A stretch of 54,814 nucleotides of DNA from Zoogloea sp. GTDB taxonomy: Bacteria > Pseudomonadota > Gammaproteobacteria > Burkholderiales > Rhodocyclaceae. Position numbers and translations under genes: made by a program. Shown in pieces: positions 9,427 through 17,361 of the stretch (position 1 is the first letter of the stretch; every line of letters starts with the position of its first letter). Location of the stretch: NCBI RefSeq assembly GCF_030157465.1, contig NZ_JAOAUU010000072.1, positions 1-54,814 on the forward strand. Direction: 5' to 3'. The notes under the pieces are model-generated. The model saw only the letters and a list, made by a program, of their open reading frames with translations. It was not told the DNA's origin and did not search any database.

Positions 9427-11384
9427 TCCCCGGGACCGCAAAAGGACAATCCCTTATCCCACTCGCGATCCGCCGCCAGCAAACTGCGCCGCGCACGTCT
9501 TTCCCTTTGCGCCTGCCCCCACTGGTAACCGGCCAGCACCCAGCGCAACAGACGCGGGCCCAGCACGACCCGACCGTCCTCATCCTGCTTGGCCCGCTTT
9601 GCCAGCGCACCGAGCAGCGACACTTCGGCCACCCGCGGCGTGGCAATGCTGATCCACGTCTCGACGCTTCCCGGATCACCCTGGCGGGCACAACGCCCCT
9701 CCAGCTGCCGGTCGATCCGCCGCGACGCATTGAACTGACAACACATCACATGCAGCCCCCCCGCCGCCGCCACACCGGCAGCCAGCGGAATATCCGTCCC
9801 ACGCCCGGCCATGTTCGTCGCCACCGTAACCTGGCCGGGCTCACCGGCCCGCGCCACAATTGCGGCCTCCTCGGCATCAAAGCGGGCATTGAGCACCGCG
9901 TGCCACACTCCGGCCGCCGTCAAGCGCGCCGACAAGGCTTCAGACTCGGCAACCGAGGCGGTTCCCACCAGCACCGGCCGACCCTGCCCGGAGAGCTCCG
10001 CCACCCTTCGGGTGACAGCATCCCACAAAGCGTTTCCTGCCCCGTATAAACGGCCCGGCGCCGATTTTCTTGAGCTTGGCATACGTGGCGAAATGCACAC
10101 TACATCCAGTCCATACACCTCGCGCAGCTCTGCACGCGCTTCGCGAAGCGTGCCGCTCATGCCACCAAGACGGTGATACCGGGGGAAAAACCGCTGAAAG
10201 GTGATCTGCGCCAGGGTTTCGGCGCCGGGCGAAGGGCGGCAACCCTCCTTCAGCTCGACCAGGCCGTGCAACCCCCGCGACCACACCCGGCCGGGTGCGG
10301 CCCGACCGGTGATCTCGTCGACGATCTCGATCTTTCCGTCGCGCACCAGGTAATGCACATCGCGCCGATACAGGTGCCGAGCGGCCAGCGCCATGCCCAC
10401 CACCTCGTCGCGCAGGCGGGCCGAGCGCCAGCGCCCCCCCAGCGGCAGCGCGCGCTCAAGCAGGCGCGCGCGCCCGGCCCCGGTAAGCTGAACCCGCATG
10501 GCGACGGCATCCGGATGAAAGTCGCGGCCCGATTCCAGCTCGCCCGCCAGTGACCAGGCCTGCCAGAAGAAGGCCCGCGCCGCACTGTCCTGCACCTGGC
10601 GCGAAAGGATCAGCGGCATCATCGCCTCGTCGATCAGCAGGCTGTCGGCTTCATCGACCACGGCCATGCACAAACCGCGCAGCAGCGGCCGGCCCGCTTC
10701 GGTACCGCTCAGGGTGGCGGCCCGGCGCTGCAGATCACTGCGCGCAAAGCCCCGGCGCTGGCCATCACGCAAATAATCGAAAACCAGCTCACGGGCGGTG
10801 ACGTAGCTCACCGACGCCGCGTAGGCGATACGACGCCGGGCCTCGTCCATCGGCCCGGTCACGTAGTCCACCCGCAGCCCCAGGCTGCCGAAGAAGGGCG
10901 CGAGCTGGGTGGCGTCACGCTCCACCAGATAATCATTGGAGGTCAAGACATGCACCGGCATGCCCGCCAGCGCCCCCACGGCCGCGGCCAGCGCAGCGGC
11001 AAGGGTCTTGCCCTCCCCCGTCGCCATCTCGGCGAGGCGGTTGTCGAGCATCACCAGCGCAGCGTGGATCTGGGTGTCGTAGGCGTCCACACCCAGGCTG
11101 CGGCGGGCGGCATCGACGGCTGCAGCAAGCGCCTCGACGACGCGCTCGCCGGTCAGTCCGTCGCGACCGAGCCGCCCCTGCTCAAGCCTCAGGCGCGCCG
11201 CAAAGGCGGCCTCGTCGAGCGCCCGCCACATCACCACGGCGGCCCGCACCGCTGCCAGGCGCTTCCGGTAAGGGGCCCGCTGCCACGGCCAGCGGGTCCG
11301 CGGCGCCTCCCGACGCTCCGGGTAGGCTCCCCACACCAGCCCCGGCAAGGGGGCGCGAAGTTCGAGATGGCGCGGCAAATTCAT
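9423..11384 (-). CDS. SecA-like ATPase, C-terminally shortened
   Basis: The protein has 653 residues from ATG 11384, which overlaps the M50 gene stop as ATGA. It aligns by eye with SecA: AEMATGEGKT (Walker A, residues 121-127), SNDYLVERDA, FDYLRDG, VVDEADSLLIDEA (DEAD 244-247), EIVDEITGRAAPGRVWS, GGMSGT, VLNARFDAEEAAIVA, NMAGRGTDI and QLEGRCARQGDPG. Both nucleotide-binding folds are therefore present with their catalytic motifs. After the last motif only about 80 residues remain, so most of the helical-wing/scaffold region and the C-terminal zinc motif of the roughly 900-residue housekeeping SecA are absent. I infer a dedicated accessory SecA that powers export of an operon product, most likely the giant protein. 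It is not the general SecA, because its neighbours are export and adaptor genes. Confidence 0.9.
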   Translation of the reverse strand: MNLPRHLELRAPLPGLVWGAYPERREAPRTRWPWQRAPYRKRLAAVRAAVVMWRALDEAAFAARLRLEQGRLGRDGLTGERVVEALAAAVDAARRSLGVDAYDTQIHAALVMLDNRLAEMATGEGKTLAAALAAAVGALAGMPVHVLTSNDYLVERDATQLAPFFGSLGLRVDYVTGPMDEARRRIAYAASVSYVTARELVFDYLRDGQRRGFARSDLQRRAATLSGTEAGRPLLRGLCMAVVDEADSLLIDEAMMPLILSRQVQDSAARAFFWQAWSLAGELESGRDFHPDAVAMRVQLTGAGRARLLERALPLGGRWRSARLRDEVVGMALAARHLYRRDVHYLVRDGKIEIVDEITGRAAPGRVWSRGLHGLVELKEGCRPSPGAETLAQITFQRFFPRYHRLGGMSGTLREARAELREVYGLDVVCISPRMPSSRKSAPGRLYGAGNALWDAVTRRVAELSGQGRPVLVGTASVAESEALSARLTAAGVWHAVLNARFDAEEAAIVARAGEPGQVTVATNMAGRGTDIPLAAGVAAAGGLHVMCCQFNASRRIDRQLEGRCARQGDPGSVETWISIATPRVAEVSLLGALAKRAKQDEDGRVVLGPRLLRWVLAGYQWGQAQRERRARRSLLAADREWDKGLSFCGPGE

Positions 11385-13540
11385 GTGCCCGGGTTGAAGT
11401 GGCGCAGGAACAACTGCTTCAGCTGACGCCCCCACTGCACGGCAAGCGGCGCCCAGCCATGGTCGAAGCGCACCCAGGCCCGGCCACCGGCCCGGTCGAG
11501 CACCTGGCCGTCGAGAACGAGGTCGAAGACGAAAACCGGTGCTGGCGTGCGCTGGTGATCCTTGTCGGCCGGGTCAACCGGCAGCGCCCCGCCGGCGTAT
11601 TCGCCCAGCGCAGCACTGGGCAGCTTTTCGGTGGCAGCCGGCACCGCTCGCAGCAGGCGGGCCGGCAGCGCGTGTTCCGGCGCCTCGGCAAGCCGCACCG
11701 AAAAACCGCGCGTACCACTGCGCACAAGGGCGGCCACGTTCTGCTCCACGGCCACCCGAACGGTGGCAGCTTCGCCGGTAAGGATGTGCCCGAGCAGCGC
11801 ACCGCGGGGCACGAAAGCCCCTTCCACGTCGGCCTGCCGAGGCATGGCCAGCTGGCCGCTCACACCGGCCCGCAACACCAGGTAGCCCTGCAACTCCTCG
11901 ACACGCCCAAGCCGCGCCTTGATCCGCTCGATCTCGGCTTCGACGTCGCGGACCTTGACCGGATCGCGCTGCATGGCCTGAAAAAGATCGGCATCGAGGC
12001 CTTCGAGCTGACTGCGCAGCTTGCCGGCCTCGGCCACCAGCCGCGCGTCCTCGAGCCGTGCCAGCACCTGGCCCGCCGCAACGTGTTCGCCGTTACCGGC
12101 CTCCAGCGCCAGGATGAACCCGTCGGTGCCCGCCCGCACCTGGGCCTGCTCGGGAACCCACACGACCCCCAGAGCCGTCGTCGCAAACGGAAACGGCACC
12201 AGGCCGACGAGGACAAACACCGCCAGGCTCAGCACACCGGCAGCACGCAGCGCCCGCCGGCGCTGCTGCACGGGCAGGGCCATGCGCAACAGGTTGCGCC
12301 AGAAGATGAATACGGGCTTGAGAAACAGCGCAATCACCAGCCCGACGCCGGCCAGCGTGCCCAGAACCATCGACCAGCTTCCGACCCAGCCGACGATGGC
12401 AATCGACAGCAGCACCCGGCATACCCACGACGCCGGCGCGTAGAAAAACAGCCAGGGCCGCTCGCCCCGCCCCGGCTCGGGCGAGGGCACATCGGCAAGG
12501 TGCAGCAATTTGCCGAGCAACAGGTGACGCCAGAAGGCCTGGCTGCGGGTTGCCAGATTCGGCAGGTCGAACGCGTCGCACAGCACGTAGTAGCCGTCGA
12601 AACGCAACAGCGGGTTGCCGTTGAACAGCACCGTCGACACCCCGCCGATGACCGCCACCACCAGCGCCACGTCACGCACCAGGCCGGGCTCGACCAGCAC
12701 CCAGACGATCAGCGCAAGGGCCGCCAGAAAGAGTTCGGCAATGATGCCGGCCGCGCTCACGACCAGCCGCTTGCCGGCATTACGCAAGGCCGACGCGGCC
12801 GAAGCATCGACATAAGGTGCCGGCGTGAGCAGCAGCAGACTGATGCCCATCTCGTGCACTTCGCCGCCAAAACGGCGAATCGCCAGCCCGTGGGCCAGTT
12901 CGTGGATCGCCTTGATCGGCGGATAGAGCAGCCAGGCGATCAGCAGGAAGCGCGGCGTCGACATCCAGGTGCGCGCGGCAGAAGTCAGCGCCTCGGCGTA
13001 CATCGCCGCAATCACCACGCCGGCCACCACCACCGCCAGCCACACCAGCAAGGCAGGGATCGAAACAAGGGTGCGCAACCAGGGATCGAAACGGGCCAGA
13101 AGGCTGCTCGGGTCGCCCAGGCGCAGCTTGAAGGCCAGCGGGTTCACGCCCGCACGGCGCACCTGGCGCTGTTCGCTGTCGTGTCGCTTGAAGATCGCCT
13201 CCACGTCCGGCGTGACTTCGCACTGGATCAGGCCGCGCTGATTGAGCTGTACCAGCAGGCGCACGATTTCATCCTGGGTCAGCGCCGTGTCCGGGTCATC
13301 GGCGAGCAAGGCCTCGGCCAGCGCATCGACGCTGCGTGTGCCGTCGCAGCGCCCCACAAACGCGTAGGCCGCGGCGTTCATGCGGTGAAAGCGCCCGCTC
13401 ACCGGATCGGCCAGCACGTACCACGCCTCGTCCCGGTAGATCTGCCGCGTAACCCGCACCTGCGCCCGCAGGCTCGGATGGAGTTTTGCCACCCGGTACC
13501 ACTGGCTGCTGAAGGCGCTGCTGGTTTGACTGGAACTCAA
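11381..13540 (-). CDS. PqqD-like / M50 metalloprotease / HlyD-lipoyl fusion membrane protein
   Basis: I place the start at TTG 13540, one base after the upstream stop and behind GGGGACG, giving 719 residues. Residues 27-106 resemble a PqqD/RRE fold (WYVLADPVSGRFHRMN, then LVQLNQRGLI). A polytopic M50 (site-2 protease-like) core follows, with zinc motif HELAH at 213-217 and the second-ligand motif NGNPLLRFDGYY (Asp315). A further transmembrane helix near 437-458 leads into a lipoyl-type hairpin adaptor (DGFILALEAGNGEHVAAGQVL at about 473-493, a coiled coil at about 500-555, then the returning half). PqqD-type domains bind leader sequences and M50 enzymes cleave within membranes. The fusion therefore suggests recognition and cleavage of an exported substrate while forming part of an envelope conduit; this role is inferred. 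The gene overlaps the SecA-like gene by ATGA. Confidence 0.85.
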   Translation of the reverse strand: MSSSQTSSAFSSQWYRVAKLHPSLRAQVRVTRQIYRDEAWYVLADPVSGRFHRMNAAAYAFVGRCDGTRSVDALAEALLADDPDTALTQDEIVRLLVQLNQRGLIQCEVTPDVEAIFKRHDSEQRQVRRAGVNPLAFKLRLGDPSSLLARFDPWLRTLVSIPALLVWLAVVVAGVVIAAMYAEALTSAARTWMSTPRFLLIAWLLYPPIKAIHELAHGLAIRRFGGEVHEMGISLLLLTPAPYVDASAASALRNAGKRLVVSAAGIIAELFLAALALIVWVLVEPGLVRDVALVVAVIGGVSTVLFNGNPLLRFDGYYVLCDAFDLPNLATRSQAFWRHLLLGKLLHLADVPSPEPGRGERPWLFFYAPASWVCRVLLSIAIVGWVGSWSMVLGTLAGVGLVIALFLKPVFIFWRNLLRMALPVQQRRRALRAAGVLSLAVFVLVGLVPFPFATTALGVVWVPEQAQVRAGTDGFILALEAGNGEHVAAGQVLARLEDARLVAEAGKLRSQLEGLDADLFQAMQRDPVKVRDVEAEIERIKARLGRVEELQGYLVLRAGVSGQLAMPRQADVEGAFVPRGALLGHILTGEAATVRVAVEQNVAALVRSGTRGFSVRLAEAPEHALPARLLRAVPAATEKLPSAALGEYAGGALPVDPADKDHQRTPAPVFVFDLVLDGQVLDRAGGRAWVRFDHGWAPLAVQWGRQLKQLFLRHFNPGT

Positions 13541-13541
13541 T

Positions 13542-14993
13542 TCAACGTCCCCACCAGCCCCACAAGCCGATGCGGACCCAGTCGGTGAGGCGATGGGTCC
13601 ATGCCCACAGCAGCGGTTCGCGGCCAACGGCAATCCTGGCCACGCCGCGCAGGCCCGGGCGCAGGCTGTCCGGCTGGCTGGCCAGCGTTGCCTCCACCTC
13701 GAACACGTTATGCCCTTCCACCGCACTGGCCATGGGCGTGATGCGGATCACCGACAACGGCAGGGTGTCCCAGGGCAGCGCCGACAGGGCCAGGCTGCCC
13801 GCCTGGCCAAGCCGGATGCGCGCGATATCCCGCTCATCGACCTCGACGATCACGCGAAAGCGCTCTCGGGGCGCCACCGTCAGCAGTGCATCACCCCGCT
13901 GCACCGGCGCCCCGAGGGACTGGCTCAGATCGCCACGAATCACCACCCCGTCGAAGGGCGCCTCGATACGGATGCGGCCAAGCTGCTCATCCACCAGCGC
14001 CAGCTGGGCGCGGGCCTCGTCGGCCCTGGACTGGCTGATCACCAGTTGTGCGCGATCCGCCCGCGCCATGGCCGCCGCGTAGGCGTTTTCGTGCTGGGCC
14101 AGTTCGCTGGTCCATTTGCTCCGTTCGAGCTGCAGATCCTGCTCGGCAAGTTCAGCCAGCACCTGGCCGGCTTTCACCAGGTCGCCCGGGCGAACCTCGC
14201 TCGACTTGAGAAAACCATCCACCGGCGCCACCAGCACCCGCTGGATCGCACCTTCGACGCGGGCATTCCCGCCCACGCGGTATTCAAAAGGCACCAGCAG
14301 CAGCACCGCCATGGCCAGAAACACGGCGCCCAGAGCAAGGCGCAAGCGCCCGCTGCCTGGCGCACGCAGACCTGCCCAACTTTGCCGCAGGCGCTTCTGC
14401 AATCGTTTGTTCCAGGGACGCTCGAGCTGCCCCATGAAATGCAGCACCGGCCCGACCAGCGCAATGGCGTCTTCCCACTCGGCAACGCGTCCGGCATCCA
14501 GCGCCACCCCCTGGCGGAACTGGAACAGCACCGCACCCACGAGTTCATGCCTGACGACGATGGGAATGGAGCACACCAACCCGCCTTCACGACGCAGCAA
14601 CTCTTCGTGGGCCAGGATGATGCGCGGCGGCAGATCGGGGCGAGCGGGCGCGATGACGCTCACCGCCTGCTCGATGGCTTCGTCCATGGCTGCACCGATC
14701 GCCCGCAGGGCTTCGGTGTTGCCACCGCCGAGCGCCCCGTGGGAAATGGCGACCACGCGGGAAAACCGGTCCTCGACAAAGCCGACGGCAACCCGCTCAC
14801 AGCCCAGCCGGGTCGCCAGCTCGGTTGCAAACGCCGTGGCAGCCGGGCCGAGCCGCTCATGGGACACCACCGCGGCCTGCAAGGCAATCACGTCAAGGGC
14901 AGAAACCTCAGCGGAAAAAGTCTGGAGCCGGGAGTTCAGGATGGCTGTTCCAAAAAGAATATCGTCCTCGTATTGACGACGCGACAGCCACAA
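13542..14993 (-). CDS. GAF-domain HlyD-like membrane fusion protein
   Basis: This 483-residue protein heads the operon. Residues about 45-190 look like a GAF sensory domain (CERVAVGFVEDRFSRVVAIS; CSIPIVVRHELVGAVLFQF). A single transmembrane helix lies near 216-236 (LALGAVFLAMAVLLLVPFEY). The lipoyl half-motif (VLVAPVDGFLKSSEVRPGDL), a coiled coil, IEAPFDGVVIRGDLSQSLG and a beta-barrel follow. This implies a cytoplasmic GAF domain and a periplasmic adaptor arm. The start is uncertain: TTG 14993 is the first start-like codon after an in-frame TAA at 14997-14999, no strong ribosome site is visible, and no ATG occurs early in the frame. The next gene begins one base after its stop. Coupling of a small-molecule sensor to an export adaptor is inferred. 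Confidence 0.85.
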   Translation of the reverse strand: MWLSRRQYEDDILFGTAILNSRLQTFSAEVSALDVIALQAAVVSHERLGPAATAFATELATRLGCERVAVGFVEDRFSRVVAISHGALGGGNTEALRAIGAAMDEAIEQAVSVIAPARPDLPPRIILAHEELLRREGGLVCSIPIVVRHELVGAVLFQFRQGVALDAGRVAEWEDAIALVGPVLHFMGQLERPWNKRLQKRLRQSWAGLRAPGSGRLRLALGAVFLAMAVLLLVPFEYRVGGNARVEGAIQRVLVAPVDGFLKSSEVRPGDLVKAGQVLAELAEQDLQLERSKWTSELAQHENAYAAAMARADRAQLVISQSRADEARAQLALVDEQLGRIRIEAPFDGVVIRGDLSQSLGAPVQRGDALLTVAPRERFRVIVEVDERDIARIRLGQAGSLALSALPWDTLPLSVIRITPMASAVEGHNVFEVEATLASQPDSLRPGLRGVARIAVGREPLLWAWTHRLTDWVRIGLWGWWGR

Positions 14994-15047
14994 ACTTTAA
15001 GCGGAACAGATGGACTTCCGTGCCATTCGACATGGCCCGGAGCGAAA

Positions 15048-15086
15048 AAAAACCCCACCGACCGCAGTGCGGGAAGTAGGGTTTTT
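15048..15086. terminator. Bidirectional hairpin terminator
   Basis: AAAAACCCCAC (15048-15058) pairs with GTAGGGTTTTT (15076-15086) with one mismatch, giving A and T tracts on both sides. It lies between the 94-residue gene and the export operon, about 55 bp upstream of the operon's first codon, so it probably separates the two units. Confidence 0.65.
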
Positions 15087-15130
15087 GTTTGACTTGCCGG
15101 GTCTGGCCCGGCCGGGTCGCCGCCCGTGAC

Positions 15131-15151
15131 CGATCAGCGATCAGCGATCAG
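15131..15151. repeat. Three tandem copies of CGATCAG across a stop codon
   Basis: The 7-bp unit CGATCAG repeats three times without interruption. The stop codon of the 94-residue minus-strand gene (TGA, 15143-15141) lies inside it, so repeat slippage would change the protein's last residues. No function is apparent. Confidence 0.8.
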
Positions 15152-15425
15152 CCGTAAGCTGGGCGATGAAAGCCGCTTCCTTTTCGGCGGGGAAGGCATG
15201 TTCGGCAAGCACACGCTGCACGGCACGCGGATCGCTGCTCTTGCCTGCCACCGAAAACTCGATACCGAGCGTACGACCGTTGGCGGCCAGGGTCATGAAG
15301 GCCGTTCTCCAGCGCTGGGATTCGGCCAGCCGCTCACGCACTTCGCTCTCGTTGCGGATCACTACGCCTGCGGCTTTGAGGGAATCCAGAAACTCTGCGT
15401 AGGACTCGTTGTAATAACTGCCCAT
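15141..15425 (-). CDS. Hypothetical protein, 94 aa
   Basis: I chose ATG 15425 because AGGAGA lies just upstream; a longer frame to 15548 has no such site. The product begins MGSYYNESYAEFLDSLKAAG and is a soluble-looking alpha/beta protein. It has no signal peptide, membrane segment or cysteine cluster. The middle reads RWRTAFMTLAANGRTLGIEF and the end is a short helical tail (AFPAEKEAAFIAQLTADR). I do not recognise the family. It sits alone between the chemotaxis receptor and the export operon and ends in the CGATCAG repeat. Codon use matches the neighbours and the ribosome site is good, which supports a real gene. Confidence 0.7.
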   Translation of the reverse strand: MGSYYNESYAEFLDSLKAAGVVIRNESEVRERLAESQRWRTAFMTLAANGRTLGIEFSVAGKSSDPRAVQRVLAEHAFPAEKEAAFIAQLTADR

Positions 15426-15544
15426 CGACTTCTCCTGTGAAAACCGGTGATCGCTCACCTGTACAGCCTTAACGCAGGGCTTCGCCCGGTGGATGACACG
15501 AATTTCAAAAATTTCGGGATTTTTTTCGAATCGCCGAAAAACGC

Positions 15545-17056
15545 TCAAAGATGGAAGCGGGCGAGCGCGCTGCGCAGGCTGTCGGCGTTGCCTGTCAGGG
15601 TTTGCGCCTCCAGGGCGATTTCCTCCGTTGCCGCAGCCGAACGGTCCGACATCTGGGAAATGCGCTCCACGTGGCGGGCAATTTCATGAGCGGCAGTCGT
15701 CTGCTCGGACAGTGCATCCGAGATGCTGCTGACAATGTCGCCAACGCCGCAGACCCGGCCGGTGATCAGATCGATAGAATCGCCCGCCTCCCCGGCATGC
15801 CCCACGCCCGTATTGACGAGTGTCACGGCACTTTCGATACACCCCAGCACCGACTCCTTGGCACTGCGCATGTCCTGCATCATGTGGCCGATCTCGTTGG
15901 TTGCCGTGGTGGTGCGTTCGGCGAGCTTGCGCACCTCGTCGGCGACCACCGCAAAACCACGCCCCAGCTCACCGGCCCGCGCAGCCTCGATGGCGGCATT
16001 GAGAGCCAGCAGGTTGGTCTGGTCTGCAATGCCCTTGATGATCGTGACCACTTCGGCGGCCCTTTCCGACTCGCGCCCCAGGGCTTCGACCCGTTCGACG
16101 GCGCTGCCGATCACGCCGGCAATGCCCGACATTTCGCCCACGGCGGCCTTGACGACCTTGCTGCCCTGCCCTGCCGCCTCGCTCGAATCCGACGACAGGC
16201 GCCGCGCCTCGGTGGCATCGCCTGAAATCTGGTTGATGGAAACAGTCATTTCCTCGACCGCCGCCGCCATCGCCGCAGTGGAATTGTTCTGCTCACCCAC
16301 GCTGTCCGCAATCGAGCGCGATGTGGCGGTAAGCCGCACGGACAGCGCCTGCAGACTGTCGGCCGTATTGCGGGCCTCTTCAAGGGTGCCGCGCAGTTCA
16401 GTCTGCATGCGCGCCACGGCGCCGAGCAGGGGCCGGGATGCAATCTGCTTCGGATCGAAGGGGAAATCCAGGTAGCCGGCTGCCACACGGGCCGAGAAGC
16501 TGGAGACGACCACACCGTCTTCCACCATGCCCTTCAGCATGGCCGCGATGTAGCACAGCACGCCGGTTTCGACGACCACGTAGGCCGCGTGAACCAGCAC
16601 CCGGACGACGCTCCCCTCCATCTGGGGAAACACATAGACCCCGGCGCCGGTGGCCTGCAGCCAGGCAAAGCCGAGGTGATGCACGGCGATCAATCCGGCC
16701 GCCGCAACCAGCGGACGCCAGTCGCAGTAAAGCACGATGAAGGCCAGCAGCGCGAAAATGCCGAAGTGGGCTTCAATGGTGCCGTGGGTCTGGTGAATCA
16801 GCAGCGCCGCGAAAACCATCGTGGCACAGGCCACGGCAATGCGCGCCACCAGCCCGCCCGGATCGCTGCGACTGAGCAGCAGCGGCACGGCAAAAGCCGG
16901 AATGCCCACCGACAGGGCCGGGCCCCAGCTATCGGTCATTGCGGCGACAACCAGGCACAGCAACAGATGGGCGCCGAGGGTGCCTACGAGGAGTGTGTCG
17001 GCCCGCGCGCGAAAGGCGGTAAGGCCGTCGATGGACTTGTCTGCGGTCTCGGTCAT
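15545..17056 (-). CDS. Methyl-accepting chemotaxis protein with polytopic N-terminal sensor
   Basis: The protein has 503 residues from ATG 17056, which overlaps the 65-residue gene's stop as ATGA. About five hydrophobic segments fill the first 190 residues. They include a histidine-containing block ([16 protein letters not shown] and AVHHLGFAW) that recurs in some membrane chemoreceptors and may bind a cofactor or sense within the membrane. No large periplasmic ligand domain is present. The C-terminal half is the methyl-accepting signalling hairpin. Its tip, [20 protein letters not shown], followed by [18 protein letters not shown], is the CheA/CheW-binding region. The ligand cannot be read from sequence. 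Confidence 0.92.
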   Translation of the reverse strand: MTETADKSIDGLTAFRARADTLLVGTLGAHLLLCLVVAAMTDSWGPALSVGIPAFAVPLLLSRSDPGGLVARIAVACATMVFAALLIHQTHGTIEAHFGIFALLAFIVLYCDWRPLVAAAGLIAVHHLGFAWLQATGAGVYVFPQMEGSVVRVLVHAAYVVVETGVLCYIAAMLKGMVEDGVVVSSFSARVAAGYLDFPFDPKQIASRPLLGAVARMQTELRGTLEEARNTADSLQALSVRLTATSRSIADSVGEQNNSTAAMAAAVEEMTVSINQISGDATEARRLSSDSSEAAGQGSKVVKAAVGEMSGIAGVIGSAVERVEALGRESERAAEVVTIIKGIADQTNLLALNAAIEAARAGELGRGFAVVADEVRKLAERTTTATNEIGHMMQDMRSAKESVLGCIESAVTLVNTGVGHAGEAGDSIDLITGRVCGVGDIVSSISDALSEQTTAAHEIARHVERISQMSDRSAAATEEIALEAQTLTGNADSLRSALARFHL

Positions 17057-17250
17057 CGCTGCGAACCCTCGGACCACAGCGGCTGGCTGGGGGCGGTGCT
17101 GCACAGCTCACCCTTTTGCACCGCCTCGACCTGCAGCGACCATAACTGCCCGGCCGCTATTGCAAGCCAGCTTCCAAGCAGCAGCCAAGGCCATGCACGT
17201 TGCACTCGATGCGGCCCTGCCGGCGGCAAGGCCTTTCCTGAATCAGCCAT
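17053..17250 (-). CDS. Small single-pass membrane protein coupled to the chemoreceptor
   Basis: The product has 65 residues from ATG 17250, with AAGGAG at good spacing. There is one transmembrane segment ([18 protein letters not shown], about residues 20-37) and a short C-terminal tail with a single cysteine. The stop codon overlaps the receptor's start (ATGA), so the two are translationally coupled. I do not recognise the family. The arrangement suggests an accessory subunit of the receptor, but that rests on position alone. Confidence 0.7.
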   Translation of the reverse strand: MADSGKALPPAGPHRVQRAWPWLLLGSWLAIAAGQLWSLQVEAVQKGELCSTAPSQPLWSEGSQR

Positions 17251-17361
17251 GAGCGACTCCTTGTTTTGAACGTATGTCCAATATCGGAAGTCGCGAACCT
17301 ATCTTGAGCGGAATCAATTTTGCGCCGCGTTGCGGCAGCCGATTCCGCGGCAGCCCTCTCT

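Noticed and set aside
1834-9528. Several plus-strand frames of 500-660 codons across the giant gene
   Set aside because: They are Gly/Ala/Arg-rich reverse readings of repeat modules and lack any domain signature.
11399-13588. Long plus-strand open frame of about 729 codons opposite the M50 gene
   Set aside because: It mirrors the GC-rich codon pattern of the minus-strand gene, has Arg/His/Gln-rich composition with no recognisable domain, and the opposite strand carries clear motifs.
14874-15033. Possible short open frame starting ATGTCGAATGGC on the minus strand upstream of and overlapping the GAF-adaptor gene
   Set aside because: It is about 40 codons in a different frame with no recognisable similarity; kept only as a sign that the GAF-adaptor start is uncertain.
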